Assembly (NCBI RefSeq): GCF_042435035.1
Contig: NZ_JBHMQT010000012.1
Span: 1 to 64,000, forward strand
Direction of reading: 5' to 3'
Source of the DNA: Sphaerimonospora cavernae
GTDB taxonomy: Bacteria; Actinomycetota; Actinomycetes; Streptosporangiales; Streptosporangiaceae
DNA length: 64,000 nt
A model generated the notes under the pieces. The model was not told where the DNA came from. It made no database searches and saw only the letters and a program-made list of their open reading frames with translations. Positions within the stretch are counted from its first letter, which is position 1; each line of letters starts with the position of its first letter. Below, one piece after another: positions 32,709-41,788 of the stretch. The position numbers and the translations under genes were made by a program.

Positions 32709-34534
32709 GACGCGATCACCTCCTCGATGACCGTGGCCAGCTCCTCGGCCTTGAACGGCAGGCCCCTGACACGGTTGTAGGAGATCGCGTCCACCAGGTA
32801 CCGGCCCCGTAGCAGCAGGGCGAGCTGGCCGAGGTTGAGCTCGGGGACCAGCACCCGGTCGTAGGCCCGCAGCACGTCGCCGGTGTTGGCGGGGAAGGGG
32901 TTGAGGTGCCGCAGGTGAGCCTGGGCGACCTTGCCCCCGGCCTTCCTGACCCTGCGCACGGCCGCCGCGATCGGGCCGTAGGTCGACCCCCAGCCGAGCA
33001 CGAGCACCCGGGCGTCGCCGTCGGGGTCGTCCACGGCCAGGTCGGGCACGTCGATACCGTCGATCTTGGCCTGGCGCAGCCGTACCATCCGCTCGTGGTT
33101 GTCCGGATCGTAGGAGATGTTCCCGGTGCCGTCGGCCTTCTCGATGCCGCCGATCCGGTGTTCGAGGCCGGGGGTTCCGGGGACCGCCCAGGGCCGGGCC
33201 AAGGTGTCGGGGTCGCGGGAGAACGGCAGGAAATCGTCAACTTGCGGTGCCGCAAATTCGACGGAAATATCCGGCAACTCATTTATGTGCGGGATGCGCC
33301 AGGGTTCGGAGCCGTTGGCCAGGTAGCCGTCCGAGAGCAGCAGCACCGGCGTGCGGTACTTCAGCGCGATCCTGGCCGCCTCCAGCGCCGCGTCGAAGCA
33401 GTCGCTCGGCGATTTCGCGGCGACCACCGGGAGCGGTGACTCTCCGTTCCGGCCGAACAGGGCCATCAGCAGGTCCGCCTGCTCGGTCTTGGTCGGCATG
33501 CCGGTCGAGGGCCCGGCCCGCTGCACATCCACGACGACGAGCGGCAGTTCCACGGCCACGCCCAGGCCGATCGTCTCGGCCTTCAGCGCCACGCCCGGCC
33601 CCGAGGTCACGGTGACCCCGAGGGCGCCGCCGTATGACGCACCGAGGGACGCGCCGACCCCGGCGATCTCGTCCTCGGCCTGGAAGGTGCGCACGCCGAA
33701 GCTCTTGTGCCTGGACAGCTCGTGGAGGATGTCGGAGGCCGGGGTGATCGGGTACGCGCCGAGGAAGAGCGGCAGCCCGCTTCGACGTGACGCCGCGATC
33801 AGGCCGTACGCCAGGGCGACATTTCCGGAAATGTTGCGATAACGGCCAGCGGGCAGCGGCGCCGTCCTGACCTGGTAGGAGACCGCGAAGTCCTCGGTCG
33901 TCTCCCCGAAGTTCCAGCCCGCCCGGAACGCCGCGATGTTGGCGTCCCGCACGTCGATCCTGCTCGCGAACTTGCGTTCCAGGAACTCGACCGTGGCGGT
34001 GACCGGCCGGCCGAAGAGCCAGGACAGCAGGCCCAGCGCGAACATGTTCTTCGCCCGTGCGGCGTCCTTGCGGGACAGCCCGTAGGCCTGCACCGCCCCC
34101 ACCGTGAGCGAGGTCAGATCGAGTGCGTGTACGGCGTAGCCGTCCAGCGATCCGTCCTCCAGGGGATTCGCCGGGTATCCGGCCTTGGCGAGGTTCCGCG
34201 TGGTGAACTCGAAGGTGTCCACGATGATCCGTGCGCCGCGTGGCAGTTCCGTGAGGTTGGCTCTGAGAGCGGCCGGGTTCAACGCCACCAGCACGTCGGG
34301 CGCGTCGCCCGGGGTGAGGATGTCGTGGTCGGCGAAGTGGAGCTGGAAGCTGGAGACGCCGGGAAGGGTCCCGGCGGGGGCGCGGATCTCCGCCGGGAAG
34401 TCGGGGAACGTCGCCAGGTCATTGCCGAAGCGCGCGGTTTCGGAAGCGAACCGGCCGCCGGTGAGCTGTATCCCGTCCCCTGAGTCGCCCGCGAACCGAA
34501 TGATCACCCGGTCGAGCTGCTGGACCTGCTTCAT
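32705..34534 (-). CDS. korA: 2-oxoacid:acceptor oxidoreductase, alpha subunit
   Basis: 609 residues, gamma domain first (FAGDSGDGIQLTGGRFA) then the alpha domain (FLGAYPITPASDILHEL, VTSGPGVALKAETIGL, VDVQRAGPSTGMPTKTEQ), the usual order of actinobacterial KorA. ATG at 34534. Works with KorB directly downstream. The longer upstream frame lies inside the aldolase gene and is rejected. Forms the electron-generating step of the catabolic run. Confidence 0.93.
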   Translation of the reverse strand: MKQVQQLDRVIIRFAGDSGDGIQLTGGRFASETARFGNDLATFPDFPAEIRAPAGTLPGVSSFQLHFADHDILTPGDAPDVLVALNPAALRANLTELPRGARIIVDTFEFTTRNLAKAGYPANPLEDGSLDGYAVHALDLTSLTVGAVQAYGLSRKDAARAKNMFALGLLSWLFGRPVTATVEFLERKFASRIDVRDANIAAFRAGWNFGETTEDFAVSYQVRTAPLPAGRYRNISGNVALAYGLIAASRRSGLPLFLGAYPITPASDILHELSRHKSFGVRTFQAEDEIAGVGASLGASYGGALGVTVTSGPGVALKAETIGLGVAVELPLVVVDVQRAGPSTGMPTKTEQADLLMALFGRNGESPLPVVAAKSPSDCFDAALEAARIALKYRTPVLLLSDGYLANGSEPWRIPHINELPDISVEFAAPQVDDFLPFSRDPDTLARPWAVPGTPGLEHRIGGIEKADGTGNISYDPDNHERMVRLRQAKIDGIDVPDLAVDDPDGDARVLVLGWGSTYGPIAAAVRRVRKAGGKVAQAHLRHLNPFPANTGDVLRAYDRVLVPELNLGQLALLLRGRYLVDAISYNRVRGLPFKAEELATVIEEVIAS

Positions 34535-34539
34535 CGCCG

Positions 34540-35313
34540 TCAAGCCCCGTGCACGGCCTCGCGCAGCCGCTCCACCAGCTGCCGCGGCTTTTCCGATCCC
34601 CAGACGTTGCGGCCGAAGGCCACACCCGCCGCACCCGCCTCGACCACGCCGCGGGCGAGCGCCACGACATCGTCCTCGGTCTTCATCTTCGGGCCGCCGA
34701 GCGCCACGACCGGGACCGGGCAGGCCGCCACGACGGCCGCGAACTCCTCGGTCGGTCCGGGGCAGACGGTCTTGACGATATCCGCGCCCAGCTCTGCGCC
34801 GATGCGCGCGGCCCGGGCGACGTTCTCGACCGTCCACGGGACGGCCTGGCCCCAGCCGCCGGGGATCATCTCGGCCATGACCGGCAGGCCGAGCATCTCG
34901 GCCTCCGAGCAGAGACGGGCGAGCCGGGTCAGCGACAGATCCTCGTCGGGCGCGCCGGGGAACGCGAGCACGACCAGGCAGTCGGCACCGGCCTTCAATG
35001 CCTCCTCGGGGCGGTGCAGGATCTGGTTGGAATCGCCCGCCCCGCGCTCGCCGAGTTCGGAGGAGCCGCCGTCCACCCGGAGCACGAGCCCCGACTGGGC
35101 GAAGACACTGGCGTGGGCGCGGGCGAGGTGCCAGGTGGCCAGCACGCCGTCGGGCCGTCCGGCCGCGATCTCGTGCAGGGGCTCGCCGAGCGGCGGGCCC
35201 TCTCCCATGTACGCCGCGTGGTCGATCGCGACGAAGACGCTGCGGCCGTCGGCGCCGAACATGCGGCGCATGCGGCGGAGCTTGCCCGCCCCGATGGCGG
35301 AGGCGTTGAGCAA
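34540..35313 (-). CDS. Class I aldolase of the DhnA/LsrF type
   Basis: 257 residues, TIM barrel. VFVAIDHAAYMGEGP near the N-terminus and the Schiff-base lysine in GADIVKTVCPGP are the family markers; PVVALGGPKMKTEDD is the phosphate- or substrate-binding strand. Members cleave or transfer acyl groups from keto-sugar phosphates or similar substrates (LsrF, DhnA, ADH synthase). It ends 5 bases before korA, so a cleavage product could pass on to KorAB. Exact reaction unknown. Confidence 0.86.
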   Translation of the reverse strand: MLNASAIGAGKLRRMRRMFGADGRSVFVAIDHAAYMGEGPPLGEPLHEIAAGRPDGVLATWHLARAHASVFAQSGLVLRVDGGSSELGERGAGDSNQILHRPEEALKAGADCLVVLAFPGAPDEDLSLTRLARLCSEAEMLGLPVMAEMIPGGWGQAVPWTVENVARAARIGAELGADIVKTVCPGPTEEFAAVVAACPVPVVALGGPKMKTEDDVVALARGVVEAGAAGVAFGRNVWGSEKPRQLVERLREAVHGA

Positions 35314-35362
35314 GGCTGGATTTCCTTTCTCAGGAGGGGCGCGCTCGGGAGAGCCGGCGCGC

Positions 35363-35731
35363 TCAGGAGGTCTGACGTGCGAAGTCCGCGCCGTCCCAGT
35401 AGTCGACCCGATGGGCGATCAGGCCGTCGGCGACCGTGAACCGGAACATCCCGCGGATCACCACGGGCCGACCGTCGTGGTGGAAGCTCATCCGGTACGG
35501 CACGGCCGCCCGCCACCCGTCCACGATCAGGTCCTCGATCTCGTACCGGAGGTCCGTGAACTGTCCGAGGAAGGTCGGCAGCCGCTCACGGTAGGCATCT
35601 CTGCCGCGCAGGCTGGTCCCGGCCACCGAGGTGTGCTCGTTGTGAAAGTCGGGGGTGACGCAGGCCGCGATCGCATCGGGGTCGTGGTGGTTGAGCGCCT
35701 GGATGTAGCGCTCAACCACCTGCCGGGTCAT
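35363..35731 (-). CDS. NTF2/SnoaL-like small protein
   Basis: 122 residues, cone-shaped SnoaL/NTF2-like fold: RYIQALNHHDPDAIAACVTP, GRDAYRERLPTFL, FTVADGLIAHRVDYWD. Such proteins act as isomerases, hydrolases or non-catalytic partners. The ATG at 35731 overlaps the stop of the preceding VOC gene (ATGA), a coupling repeated at 39186-39787 where the NTF2-like partner is only a 50-residue stub. An alternative start at 35740 adds three residues. Confidence 0.84.
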   Translation of the reverse strand: MTRQVVERYIQALNHHDPDAIAACVTPDFHNEHTSVAGTSLRGRDAYRERLPTFLGQFTDLRYEIEDLIVDGWRAAVPYRMSFHHDGRPVVIRGMFRFTVADGLIAHRVDYWDGADFARQTS

Positions 35732-36180
35732 TCGCCCCATAGCGTGCGGATCTCTTCGAAGACCTTCTGGTTGTGCGAGATCTCCACGACGTTGCCGTCG
35801 GGGTCCTTCAGCGCGCAGATGTAGCCGACAGGGTCGGGCATGTCCATGGGCTCCCAGTGCAGACAGCCCATCTCGCGGGCCTCGGCCGCGATCCGGTCGA
35901 CGTCCTCGCGGTTCGGCACCTCCATGCCGAGGTGTGCGAAGGGCGTGAGCTGCGGCTGCTGCTTGCCCTTGTCCTTGATGAATTCCACTAGCACGAGCAC
36001 GAACGGCGTCTCCACCTGCTTGTCATTGGAGAGCCAGGCGGTGCGCCCGTCCTTGTCCTTGTGCCTGGCGGCCACCACCAGCGGGGTCATGGTGGTGTAG
36101 AACTCGATCGCCTTGTCCAGGTCGCAGCTGGGCAGTGCGATGTGCGTCCAGCGCGCCTCGGTGAGCGTCTTGCCGAGCAT
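35728..36180 (-). CDS. VOC family protein (glyoxalase/dioxygenase fold)
   Basis: 150 residues. THIALPSCDLDKAIEFY, FAHLGMEVPN and LKDPDGNVVEIS give the paired beta-alpha-beta-beta-beta modules, with possible metal ligands H (THIAL), H (FAHLG) and E (VVEIS). VOC enzymes include extradiol ring-cleavage dioxygenases, isomerases and lyases; size and single-domain form fit a lyase/isomerase better than a full extradiol dioxygenase. Follows the Rieske oxygenase gene by 12 bases. Closest relative in the window is 39335-39787. Confidence 0.86.
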   Translation of the reverse strand: MLGKTLTEARWTHIALPSCDLDKAIEFYTTMTPLVVAARHKDKDGRTAWLSNDKQVETPFVLVLVEFIKDKGKQQPQLTPFAHLGMEVPNREDVDRIAAEAREMGCLHWEPMDMPDPVGYICALKDPDGNVVEISHNQKVFEEIRTLWGE

Positions 36181-36192
36181 GTCGTGCCTCCT

Positions 36193-37386
36193 TCAGTCCT
36201 TGTCCACGGGTCCGTCGAACTCGTCGGGGTCCAGCGGGGTCGCGACGTCCTGCCGAATCATCCGCATCATGTGCTGGGCCCTCCCCTCCCAGGCGCTGGG
36301 CGGACCCACTCGGTAGAAGGGCGAGCGCAGATTCTCCATGAGCTGGGTCACCATGTCGGTGTCCTCCTTGTTGGTCTGCGCGAGACCGTCCAGCTCCCGG
36401 TTCTGCAGCTCGATGTCGTCGGTGAGCCCGTAGATCCGGGAGAAGATCCGTGAGCGATCCGGCGCGAGCGGGTCGACCCTGACCATGATCAGCTGAGACG
36501 CGTACGGCAGCGGCGTGAGGTTCGGGTAGATGAACTCGGCGTAGCTGCCGCGCAGGTCCCTGTCGTTCAGGTCGGTACGGCCGGCCGACATGTCGAAGCT
36601 GTCGGAATGGGGCTTGTACCCGCTGGTCGTGCGGCCCTCGAAACGCACGATCGTGTCCATCTGCTTCCGTACCTTGTTCAGCCGCCGATGCACGAACCGG
36701 ACGTGGTAGTCGTCGTTGGAGTTCTCGACGAAGGCCTTCCAGTTGATCGGATAGACGTCATCGAGCTCCCGGTGGTATCGCCGGTAGGTGTGGATCTTGT
36801 ACTGTTCGTAGCGGGGAAGCAGCGGCGCGATCCACTCGTCGAAGGCCGGCGCCCTGCGCGACAGGCAGCCGAAGACCAGCTTGCCGAAGGCGACCTTGAT
36901 CCGGATCGGGACCAGGCCGTACTCCTCCTTCGGGAAGTCCGGGCCGTACATGCGATCCATATCGGGGATGCTCAGGAGCTTGCCGTCGATCGCGTACGTC
37001 CACGCGTGATATGGGCAGGCCAGCGCGTTGCAGTGCCCGGCCGGTTCGAAGGCCAGTCCGGCCGCGCGGTGCCGGCAGTTGTTGAGGAAGCCCTTGACCG
37101 AGCCGTCCTGCTGACGGATCACCACGACCGGCTGGGCGCCGATGCGGCCGGTGATGTAGTCGCCGGGCTTCTCCAGGTCCTCGGTGTCGCCGAGCCACAC
37201 CCACGACCGTCCGAAGACGCGGATCATCTCGAGATCGAAGAGGTCCCTGTCCCAGATCTCCCACGGTTGCAACATGTCGCTCGGAAGCGGAGGGTCCACG
37301 AGTCCGCGGGACTCGCGCGCCCACTCGCCCTGTCGCTGTACGACCCGTTCGTGCAGGGCGTGTTCCGCCGCCTGGTCTGCGAGCAA
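36193..37386 (-). CDS. Rieske non-heme iron oxygenase, alpha subunit
   Basis: 397 residues. The Rieske 2Fe-2S site is CRHR...CPYHAW (C-x-H-x16-17-C-x-x-H); the mononuclear iron region follows (NSNDDYHVRFVHRRL, with D-H-H). These enzymes hydroxylate or demethylate aromatic and N-heterocyclic compounds. The start is TTG at 37386: AGGAGG lies 6 bases upstream and no ATG/GTG fits better. The frame extends far upstream without family similarity. No ferredoxin or reductase gene is in the window, so electrons must come from elsewhere, perhaps from the ferredoxin used by KorAB. Confidence 0.9.
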   Translation of the reverse strand: MLADQAAEHALHERVVQRQGEWARESRGLVDPPLPSDMLQPWEIWDRDLFDLEMIRVFGRSWVWLGDTEDLEKPGDYITGRIGAQPVVVIRQQDGSVKGFLNNCRHRAAGLAFEPAGHCNALACPYHAWTYAIDGKLLSIPDMDRMYGPDFPKEEYGLVPIRIKVAFGKLVFGCLSRRAPAFDEWIAPLLPRYEQYKIHTYRRYHRELDDVYPINWKAFVENSNDDYHVRFVHRRLNKVRKQMDTIVRFEGRTTSGYKPHSDSFDMSAGRTDLNDRDLRGSYAEFIYPNLTPLPYASQLIMVRVDPLAPDRSRIFSRIYGLTDDIELQNRELDGLAQTNKEDTDMVTQLMENLRSPFYRVGPPSAWEGRAQHMMRMIRQDVATPLDPDEFDGPVDKD

Positions 37387-37812
37387 GAGGTGCCTCCTGT
37401 CCTGCTCAATCAGCTCTGGTGTCGATGTCCGAACGCTATGTCCGGGCCGCCGGCGGCCTCCATGTGCCCGCAGCCCAAAGATCCGGGGCACGTACTGCCC
37501 CCCGCACCCGTTGAGTCGCCCTGGGGCACGGTGACGGTGCCGCCGACGAAGCTCCCTCCGGCGACGCACACTCAGCGGCCGCCTGAAGAGCCTTGATCCA
37601 CAGGTACGAACCCAGGCTCCATGCTCGGGTCGAGACCCAACGCACTTGATTGGAGAAGCCGCGGCATCAGCGGCGGACCCGGCACCGCTGGGCCCTGGCC
37701 TGCGGAAAAAGGCCGCGGCGCGAGTAGGCGCCGGCCTCGGCCTGCGACGCGGCCGGGTGCCGGCCGGCTTCACGCAGCAGGAAAGCCGCCAACGCCATCG
37801 AGCGGCGTCGGT
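37387..37812. other. Gene-free gap inside the catabolic run
   Basis: 426 bases between the first amidohydrolase and the Rieske gene, the largest break in an otherwise tight minus-strand run. No gene with family similarity was found on either strand. It probably holds a promoter for the Rieske-led half of the run. The strong SD-like AGGAGG at 37393-37398 belongs to the Rieske gene. Confidence 0.5.
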
Positions 37813-39189
37813 TCAGCGTCGCAAGGGCCAGCGGGAGGGAACGATGATCCCTGCCGCGGCGAGCGTATCGGCGGCGACGCGCCGGCCCCGCTCCTGCAAC
37901 TCCGGCTCGTCGATGCGGGTCGAGCGGCCCCCGCGGAGCACCGGCTCACCGCCGACGACGACGTCGCGGACGGTTCGCCCGTCGCCGCCCCAGACCAGGG
38001 CGAGGACCGGATCGGCCGCCGACGGCCACCCGGACCTGCCGGCGTCGTGCACGACGAGGTCGGCGAGCTTGCCCGGCTCCAGCGATCCGATGCGGCCGCC
38101 CATGCCCGCCGCGACCGCGCCCGTGACGGTCGCCCACTCGAACGCGTCGTGCGCGCCGAAGATCTGGGGGTCGGTCCGGGTGTCACGGACCAGTCCGGCG
38201 GCGAGGGCGGCCGCCTTCAGCATGTCGCAGTGGTCGCCGGCGTTGGCGGAGTCCCCGCCCAGGCCGATCGGTATGCCCCGCGCGGACATCTCGGCATGCC
38301 TGCCCGCGCCGGTCACCCCCTGGCCCAGGCGCAGGTACGCCCACGGGCAGTAGGCGACCGACGTACCGGATCCGGCGAGGGCGTCGAGTTCCTCGTCGTC
38401 GAGCCAGACGGCGTGGCTCAGCAGCAGATGTGGGCCCAGCACGCCGAACCGGTCCAGGTGCACGACCGGGCGACGGCCGACGCGGCGCAGATAGGCGGCG
38501 GGATCGGCCGCGCTGGGGGACAGATGCATGGTCATACGCGCGCCGCTGTCGCGGGCGAGGTCGGCCGCGGCCGTGAGCAGAGCGTCGGAAGCGAGGTCAT
38601 GGCCCACGAGGGTCACCCACCCCTCCACGCGCCCCCCTGCGGGGAAACGCTCCAGCACGTCTCGCTGGCGGGCCAGAACTTCTGGGACGTCCGCGGTGAA
38701 TGGGACGTCCGGAACGTCCCAGCCCCAGGTGCCGACGGATCCGCGGATACCCGCGGCGTGCATGCCCGCCGCTGCGCGGGCGGGGTGGGCCACGGTGCCG
38801 GCTTCGATCACGGTGGTGACCCCGTTGCGCAGGCAGTCCAGAGCCCCCACGGTGGCCGCGACCTCATCGTGCTCGGGGGTGTGCGTGGCATACAGCGGCA
38901 GGGACCAGTCCCGGATCGACGCGCCGGGGGGCAGCCGGTCGGGGATGCAGCTTCGCAACAGCGGATCCCCGGTCAGGTGCTGATGAACGTTGATCAGGCC
39001 GGGTGTGACGATGGAGTCAGGGCGCTCGAGCACCCGCGCGTGTGGCCACCGTTCCCGCAGGTCACGGGCCGGGCCGACCGCGATGATCAGGTCTTTCCGC
39101 ACGGCGACGCCGCCATCGAGGAGGATCTCCCGCTCGGCGTTCATCGTGACCACGGCGGAGCCGCACACGATCAGATCCGCCTGCGTCAC
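37813..39189 (-). CDS. Metal-dependent amidohydrolase (SsnA/AtzB-like)
   Basis: 458 residues of the amidohydrolase superfamily. Metal ligands: HxH in NVHQHLTGDP, H in RMTMHLSPS, H in LLLSHAVWLDDEE and D in GLGGDSANAGD. The family deaminates or dechlorinates purines, pyrimidines and s-triazines. A paralogue with the same blocks lies at 55492-56901. GTG start overlaps the stop of a 50-residue NTF2-like stub (GTGA). In this setting, deamination or hydrolytic ring attack on an N-heterocycle is the likely role. Confidence 0.9.
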   Translation of the reverse strand: MTQADLIVCGSAVVTMNAEREILLDGGVAVRKDLIIAVGPARDLRERWPHARVLERPDSIVTPGLINVHQHLTGDPLLRSCIPDRLPPGASIRDWSLPLYATHTPEHDEVAATVGALDCLRNGVTTVIEAGTVAHPARAAAGMHAAGIRGSVGTWGWDVPDVPFTADVPEVLARQRDVLERFPAGGRVEGWVTLVGHDLASDALLTAAADLARDSGARMTMHLSPSAADPAAYLRRVGRRPVVHLDRFGVLGPHLLLSHAVWLDDEELDALAGSGTSVAYCPWAYLRLGQGVTGAGRHAEMSARGIPIGLGGDSANAGDHCDMLKAAALAAGLVRDTRTDPQIFGAHDAFEWATVTGAVAAGMGGRIGSLEPGKLADLVVHDAGRSGWPSAADPVLALVWGGDGRTVRDVVVGGEPVLRGGRSTRIDEPELQERGRRVAADTLAAAGIIVPSRWPLRR

Positions 39190-39338
39190 AGGGCCTCACG
39201 CACCCGGCACCGGAAGTCCTCTCCGTCCCGTTGGAAGTCCCCGGTCACCCGTGCCGCGATCCGGTCGGGATCGCCGGTGGTGAGGGCGTCGAGGAAGCCG
39301 TGCATGACCCGCGTGCACGGCTCCGCGACGTAGGTCAA
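39186..39338 (-). CDS. 50-residue NTF2-like stub, coupled at both ends
   Basis: A TTG codon overlapping the stop of the upstream VOC gene (TTGA) opens 50 codons that end in a TGA overlapping the GTG start of the amidohydrolase. The frame reads VMHGFLDALTTGDPDRIAAR and VTGDFQRDGEDF, similar to the first third of the NTF2-like protein at 35363 (IQALNHHDPDAIAACVTPDF). The rest of that fold is missing. Either a degenerate gene kept for translational coupling or a genuine small protein. Confidence 0.55.
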   Translation of the reverse strand: MTYVAEPCTRVMHGFLDALTTGDPDRIAARVTGDFQRDGEDFRCRVREAL

Positions 39339-39787
39339 CCCAGGACCTGCTCGACCGAGAACTCGACGTTGTTGCCATCGGGGTCGCGGACGAAGCAGAT
39401 ATAGCCCACGACCTCGTTGCGGTACATGGGGCCGAGCAGCAGGATCCCGTCTTCACGTGCCATGTCGGCGATGCGGTCGACGTCGTCGCGCGAGTCGACG
39501 GAGATTCCGAGGTGACTGATGGAGGTGAGGAAGGTGTACTGCTCCTCCATCGTCTCGCCGACGACCTGCCGGGGGAGAGATCCCTCGATGAGCACGATGA
39601 CGAACCGGGCGGCCTCCTCGGTGACGTCGCGCTCGTTGGCGATCCAGGCGGTGCGCAGCTTCGTCTGCTCGTCCACCCGCTGGTGGATGACCTTCATGTT
39701 CGTGTACTTGGCGTAGAACTCCAGCTGCGCGTCGAGGTTGCGGACGGGCAGTGCGATGTGGGTGAGGACGCTGTTGCCGGTGCTCAT
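39335..39787 (-). CDS. VOC family protein (glyoxalase/dioxygenase fold)
   Basis: 150 residues. LTHIALPVRNLDAQLEFYAK, ISHLGISVDS and FVRDPDGNNVEFSVEQ carry the H, H and E positions of a VOC metal site. Same length and layout as 35728-36180, with which it is clearly paralogous. Lies between the alcohol dehydrogenase and the amidohydrolase genes; GAAAGGA upstream of the ATG is a good ribosome site. Likely acts on a ring-derived intermediate; substrate unknown. Confidence 0.86.
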   Translation of the reverse strand: MSTGNSVLTHIALPVRNLDAQLEFYAKYTNMKVIHQRVDEQTKLRTAWIANERDVTEEAARFVIVLIEGSLPRQVVGETMEEQYTFLTSISHLGISVDSRDDVDRIADMAREDGILLLGPMYRNEVVGYICFVRDPDGNNVEFSVEQVLG

Positions 39788-39826
39788 ATCGAATCCTTTC
39801 TCCAGGGGCCGGCTCGAACCGGGGAA

Positions 39827-40858
39827 TCAGTGGCGGAGGATCAGCTTGCCGCGTAGCGCGCCGTCCTCCATGAGCTGATGGGCACGGGGTGCATCGCTGA
39901 TCGACATCTGCCGGTCGACGATCGAGCCCAGGCCGGCCGACCAACAGAAGCGCAGCATGGCCGCGAAGTCAGCTGACCCGTAGCTCTCCGAGCCCAGCAG
40001 CCGGATCCCGCGCCGATAGGCCTGGGCCAGCCGCAGTTCGGTGCTGTTGCCTGTGGTGGTCCCGCAGAAGACCAGCCTGCCTCGCGGTCGCAGGGCCTGG
40101 ATCGATTCGTCGAACAGCGCCGGGCCGAGATGGTCGAGCACCATGTCCGCGCCCACGCCGCCGGTCAGTTCCTGCACGGCCGCGACGAGGTCCTCGGTGC
40201 TGGTGTTGATCGTGGCGTGTGCCCCGGAGTGGAGGCCGTGCTCCAGTTCGGCCTCCGAGCGGCCGGTGACGATCACCCGAGCGCCCGCCCGGGTGGCGAG
40301 CTGGACCGCCGCGGTGGTCACGCCGCTGGCGGCGGCATGCACGAGCAGGGTCTCGCCGACGGTGAGTCCGCCGGTCGTGAACAGCGCGTACCAGGCCAGC
40401 GAGTAGACGGTCGGCATGGCGGCGGCCTCGGCGAGGTCGATGTGGTCGGGAACGAGATAGGCGTTCGTGGCGGGCACCGCGCACAGCGCGCCATATCCGC
40501 CGGGCCGGTTCCCGCCGACGACGGCCTTGGCGTCGCACAGGCCGTCGTCGCCGCGGCGGCAGAACGGGCAGTGGCCGCACGTGATCGCCGGGTTGACCAC
40601 GACCCGCTGCCCGATCCGTGCCCGATCGACGCCCGCTCCGGCGTCGACGACGGTCCCGGCGACGTCCATGCCCGGGATGTGCGGCAGCGCGAACCCAGGC
40701 ATGGTGGTGGCGCCCTGGCGTTGCAGGACGTCGAGCCTGTTCAGTGCCACCGCGTCGACCTGGACGATTACCTCGCCGGCTTCGGGGACGGGATCGGCGA
40801 TGTCGACGTGCTCCAGGACCTCGACCCCGCCGAGTGCCTTCTGGACGACAGCCTTCAT
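39827..40858 (-). CDS. Zinc-type medium-chain dehydrogenase/quinone reductase
   Basis: 343 residues. The structural-zinc cysteines CGHCPFCRRGDDGLC are present, but the catalytic-zinc Cys position reads ALNRLD (as in quinone oxidoreductases), so zinc-dependent alcohol oxidation is uncertain. NAD(P) site: VHAAASGVTTAAVQLA. It ends 39 bases before the VOC gene and starts 21 bases after the ABC permease, within the same run. Candidate for reduction of an enone or quinone intermediate. Confidence 0.88.
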   Translation of the reverse strand: MKAVVQKALGGVEVLEHVDIADPVPEAGEVIVQVDAVALNRLDVLQRQGATTMPGFALPHIPGMDVAGTVVDAGAGVDRARIGQRVVVNPAITCGHCPFCRRGDDGLCDAKAVVGGNRPGGYGALCAVPATNAYLVPDHIDLAEAAAMPTVYSLAWYALFTTGGLTVGETLLVHAAASGVTTAAVQLATRAGARVIVTGRSEAELEHGLHSGAHATINTSTEDLVAAVQELTGGVGADMVLDHLGPALFDESIQALRPRGRLVFCGTTTGNSTELRLAQAYRRGIRLLGSESYGSADFAAMLRFCWSAGLGSIVDRQMSISDAPRAHQLMEDGALRGKLILRH

Positions 40859-40879
40859 GATGTTCCTCCGGAAGGGTGA

Positions 40880-41788
40880 TCAGGGCAGGCCGCGGGTGAA
40901 CGGCTTGCCGTACGCGGACGGGCTACGGTTGTTCCTGGCGAACAGGACCATCGCGAGCAGCGCCAGGATGTAGGGCGAGGCGATCAGCAACTGCGGGTTG
41001 AGCTGCACACCGAGCGCGGGCAGCGCGAGCCGCATCGCGTCGGCCGCTCCGAAGACCAGGCAACCCGCCATCGCGCCGCGCAGCGTCCACGCGCCGAAGA
41101 TGACCGCGGCGATGACGACGTAGCCGCGGCCCGAGGTCATGTTCTGGTTGAACATCCCGACCTCACCGACCGAGAGGTAGGCGCCGCCGAGGCCGGCGAG
41201 CAGGCCGCAGAGCAGCAGTCCCTCCCGGCGTCGCTTGTTGACGTCGATCCCGGTGGCGTCGACCGCGGAGGGATTCTCCCCGGTCGCGCGCATCTGCAGA
41301 CCCCACCGCGTGCGGTACATCGCGTACCAGATCGCCGGGAGTAGCAACCACACCAGGTAGGCGGGCCACCGCTGGGCGAACAGCGCCGGGCCGATCACCG
41401 GGATGTCGGCCAGCAGGGGGATGGCCAACACCGACACCTGGGAGGGCACCAGGGTGACGAGGTCGAACAGGAAGCTGGTCAAGCCGAGCACGAGAAGGTT
41501 CAGCGTCAGGCCGACGACGTAGGTGTTGACCGTGAGGCGGTGGCTGAAGTTGGCGTGCACGAAGCCGATCAGGAGCCCGGTGAGCACACCGCATATCAGC
41601 CCGACGGCCGGAGAACCGGTGATCGAGGCGCCCAGGACGGCCGAGAACGCGCCGCCGAGCATCATCGCCTCGATCGAGATGTTGATCGTCCCGGAGCGTT
41701 CGGCGATGTACTCCCCGCAGGCGGCGAACGCCAACGGGAGCGCCAGCCGGATGGAACTGGCCAGGACGAGCGTGAGCGCGTCGATCAT
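40880..41788 (-). CDS. ABC importer permease, nucleoside/BMP type (second)
   Basis: 302 residues, about eight to nine membrane segments (LALPLAFAACGEYIAERSGT, then IEAMMLGGAFSAVLGASI and others). GEYIAERSGTINISIE is the signature of the YufQ/BmpC-like permeases that pair with BMP-family binding proteins for purine nucleosides or similar solutes. Starts at ATG 41788 overlapping the first permease stop (4 bases). Part of the BMP-ATPase-permease-permease importer. Confidence 0.9.
   Translation of the reverse strand: MIDALTLVLASSIRLALPLAFAACGEYIAERSGTINISIEAMMLGGAFSAVLGASITGSPAVGLICGVLTGLLIGFVHANFSHRLTVNTYVVGLTLNLLVLGLTSFLFDLVTLVPSQVSVLAIPLLADIPVIGPALFAQRWPAYLVWLLLPAIWYAMYRTRWGLQMRATGENPSAVDATGIDVNKRRREGLLLCGLLAGLGGAYLSVGEVGMFNQNMTSGRGYVVIAAVIFGAWTLRGAMAGCLVFGAADAMRLALPALGVQLNPQLLIASPYILALLAMVLFARNNRSPSAYGKPFTRGLP

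Noticed and set aside
37621..39333. Plus-strand 570-codon frame opposite the amidohydrolase
   Set aside because: Spans a gene-free gap and the complement of a clear amidohydrolase; no motif seen.
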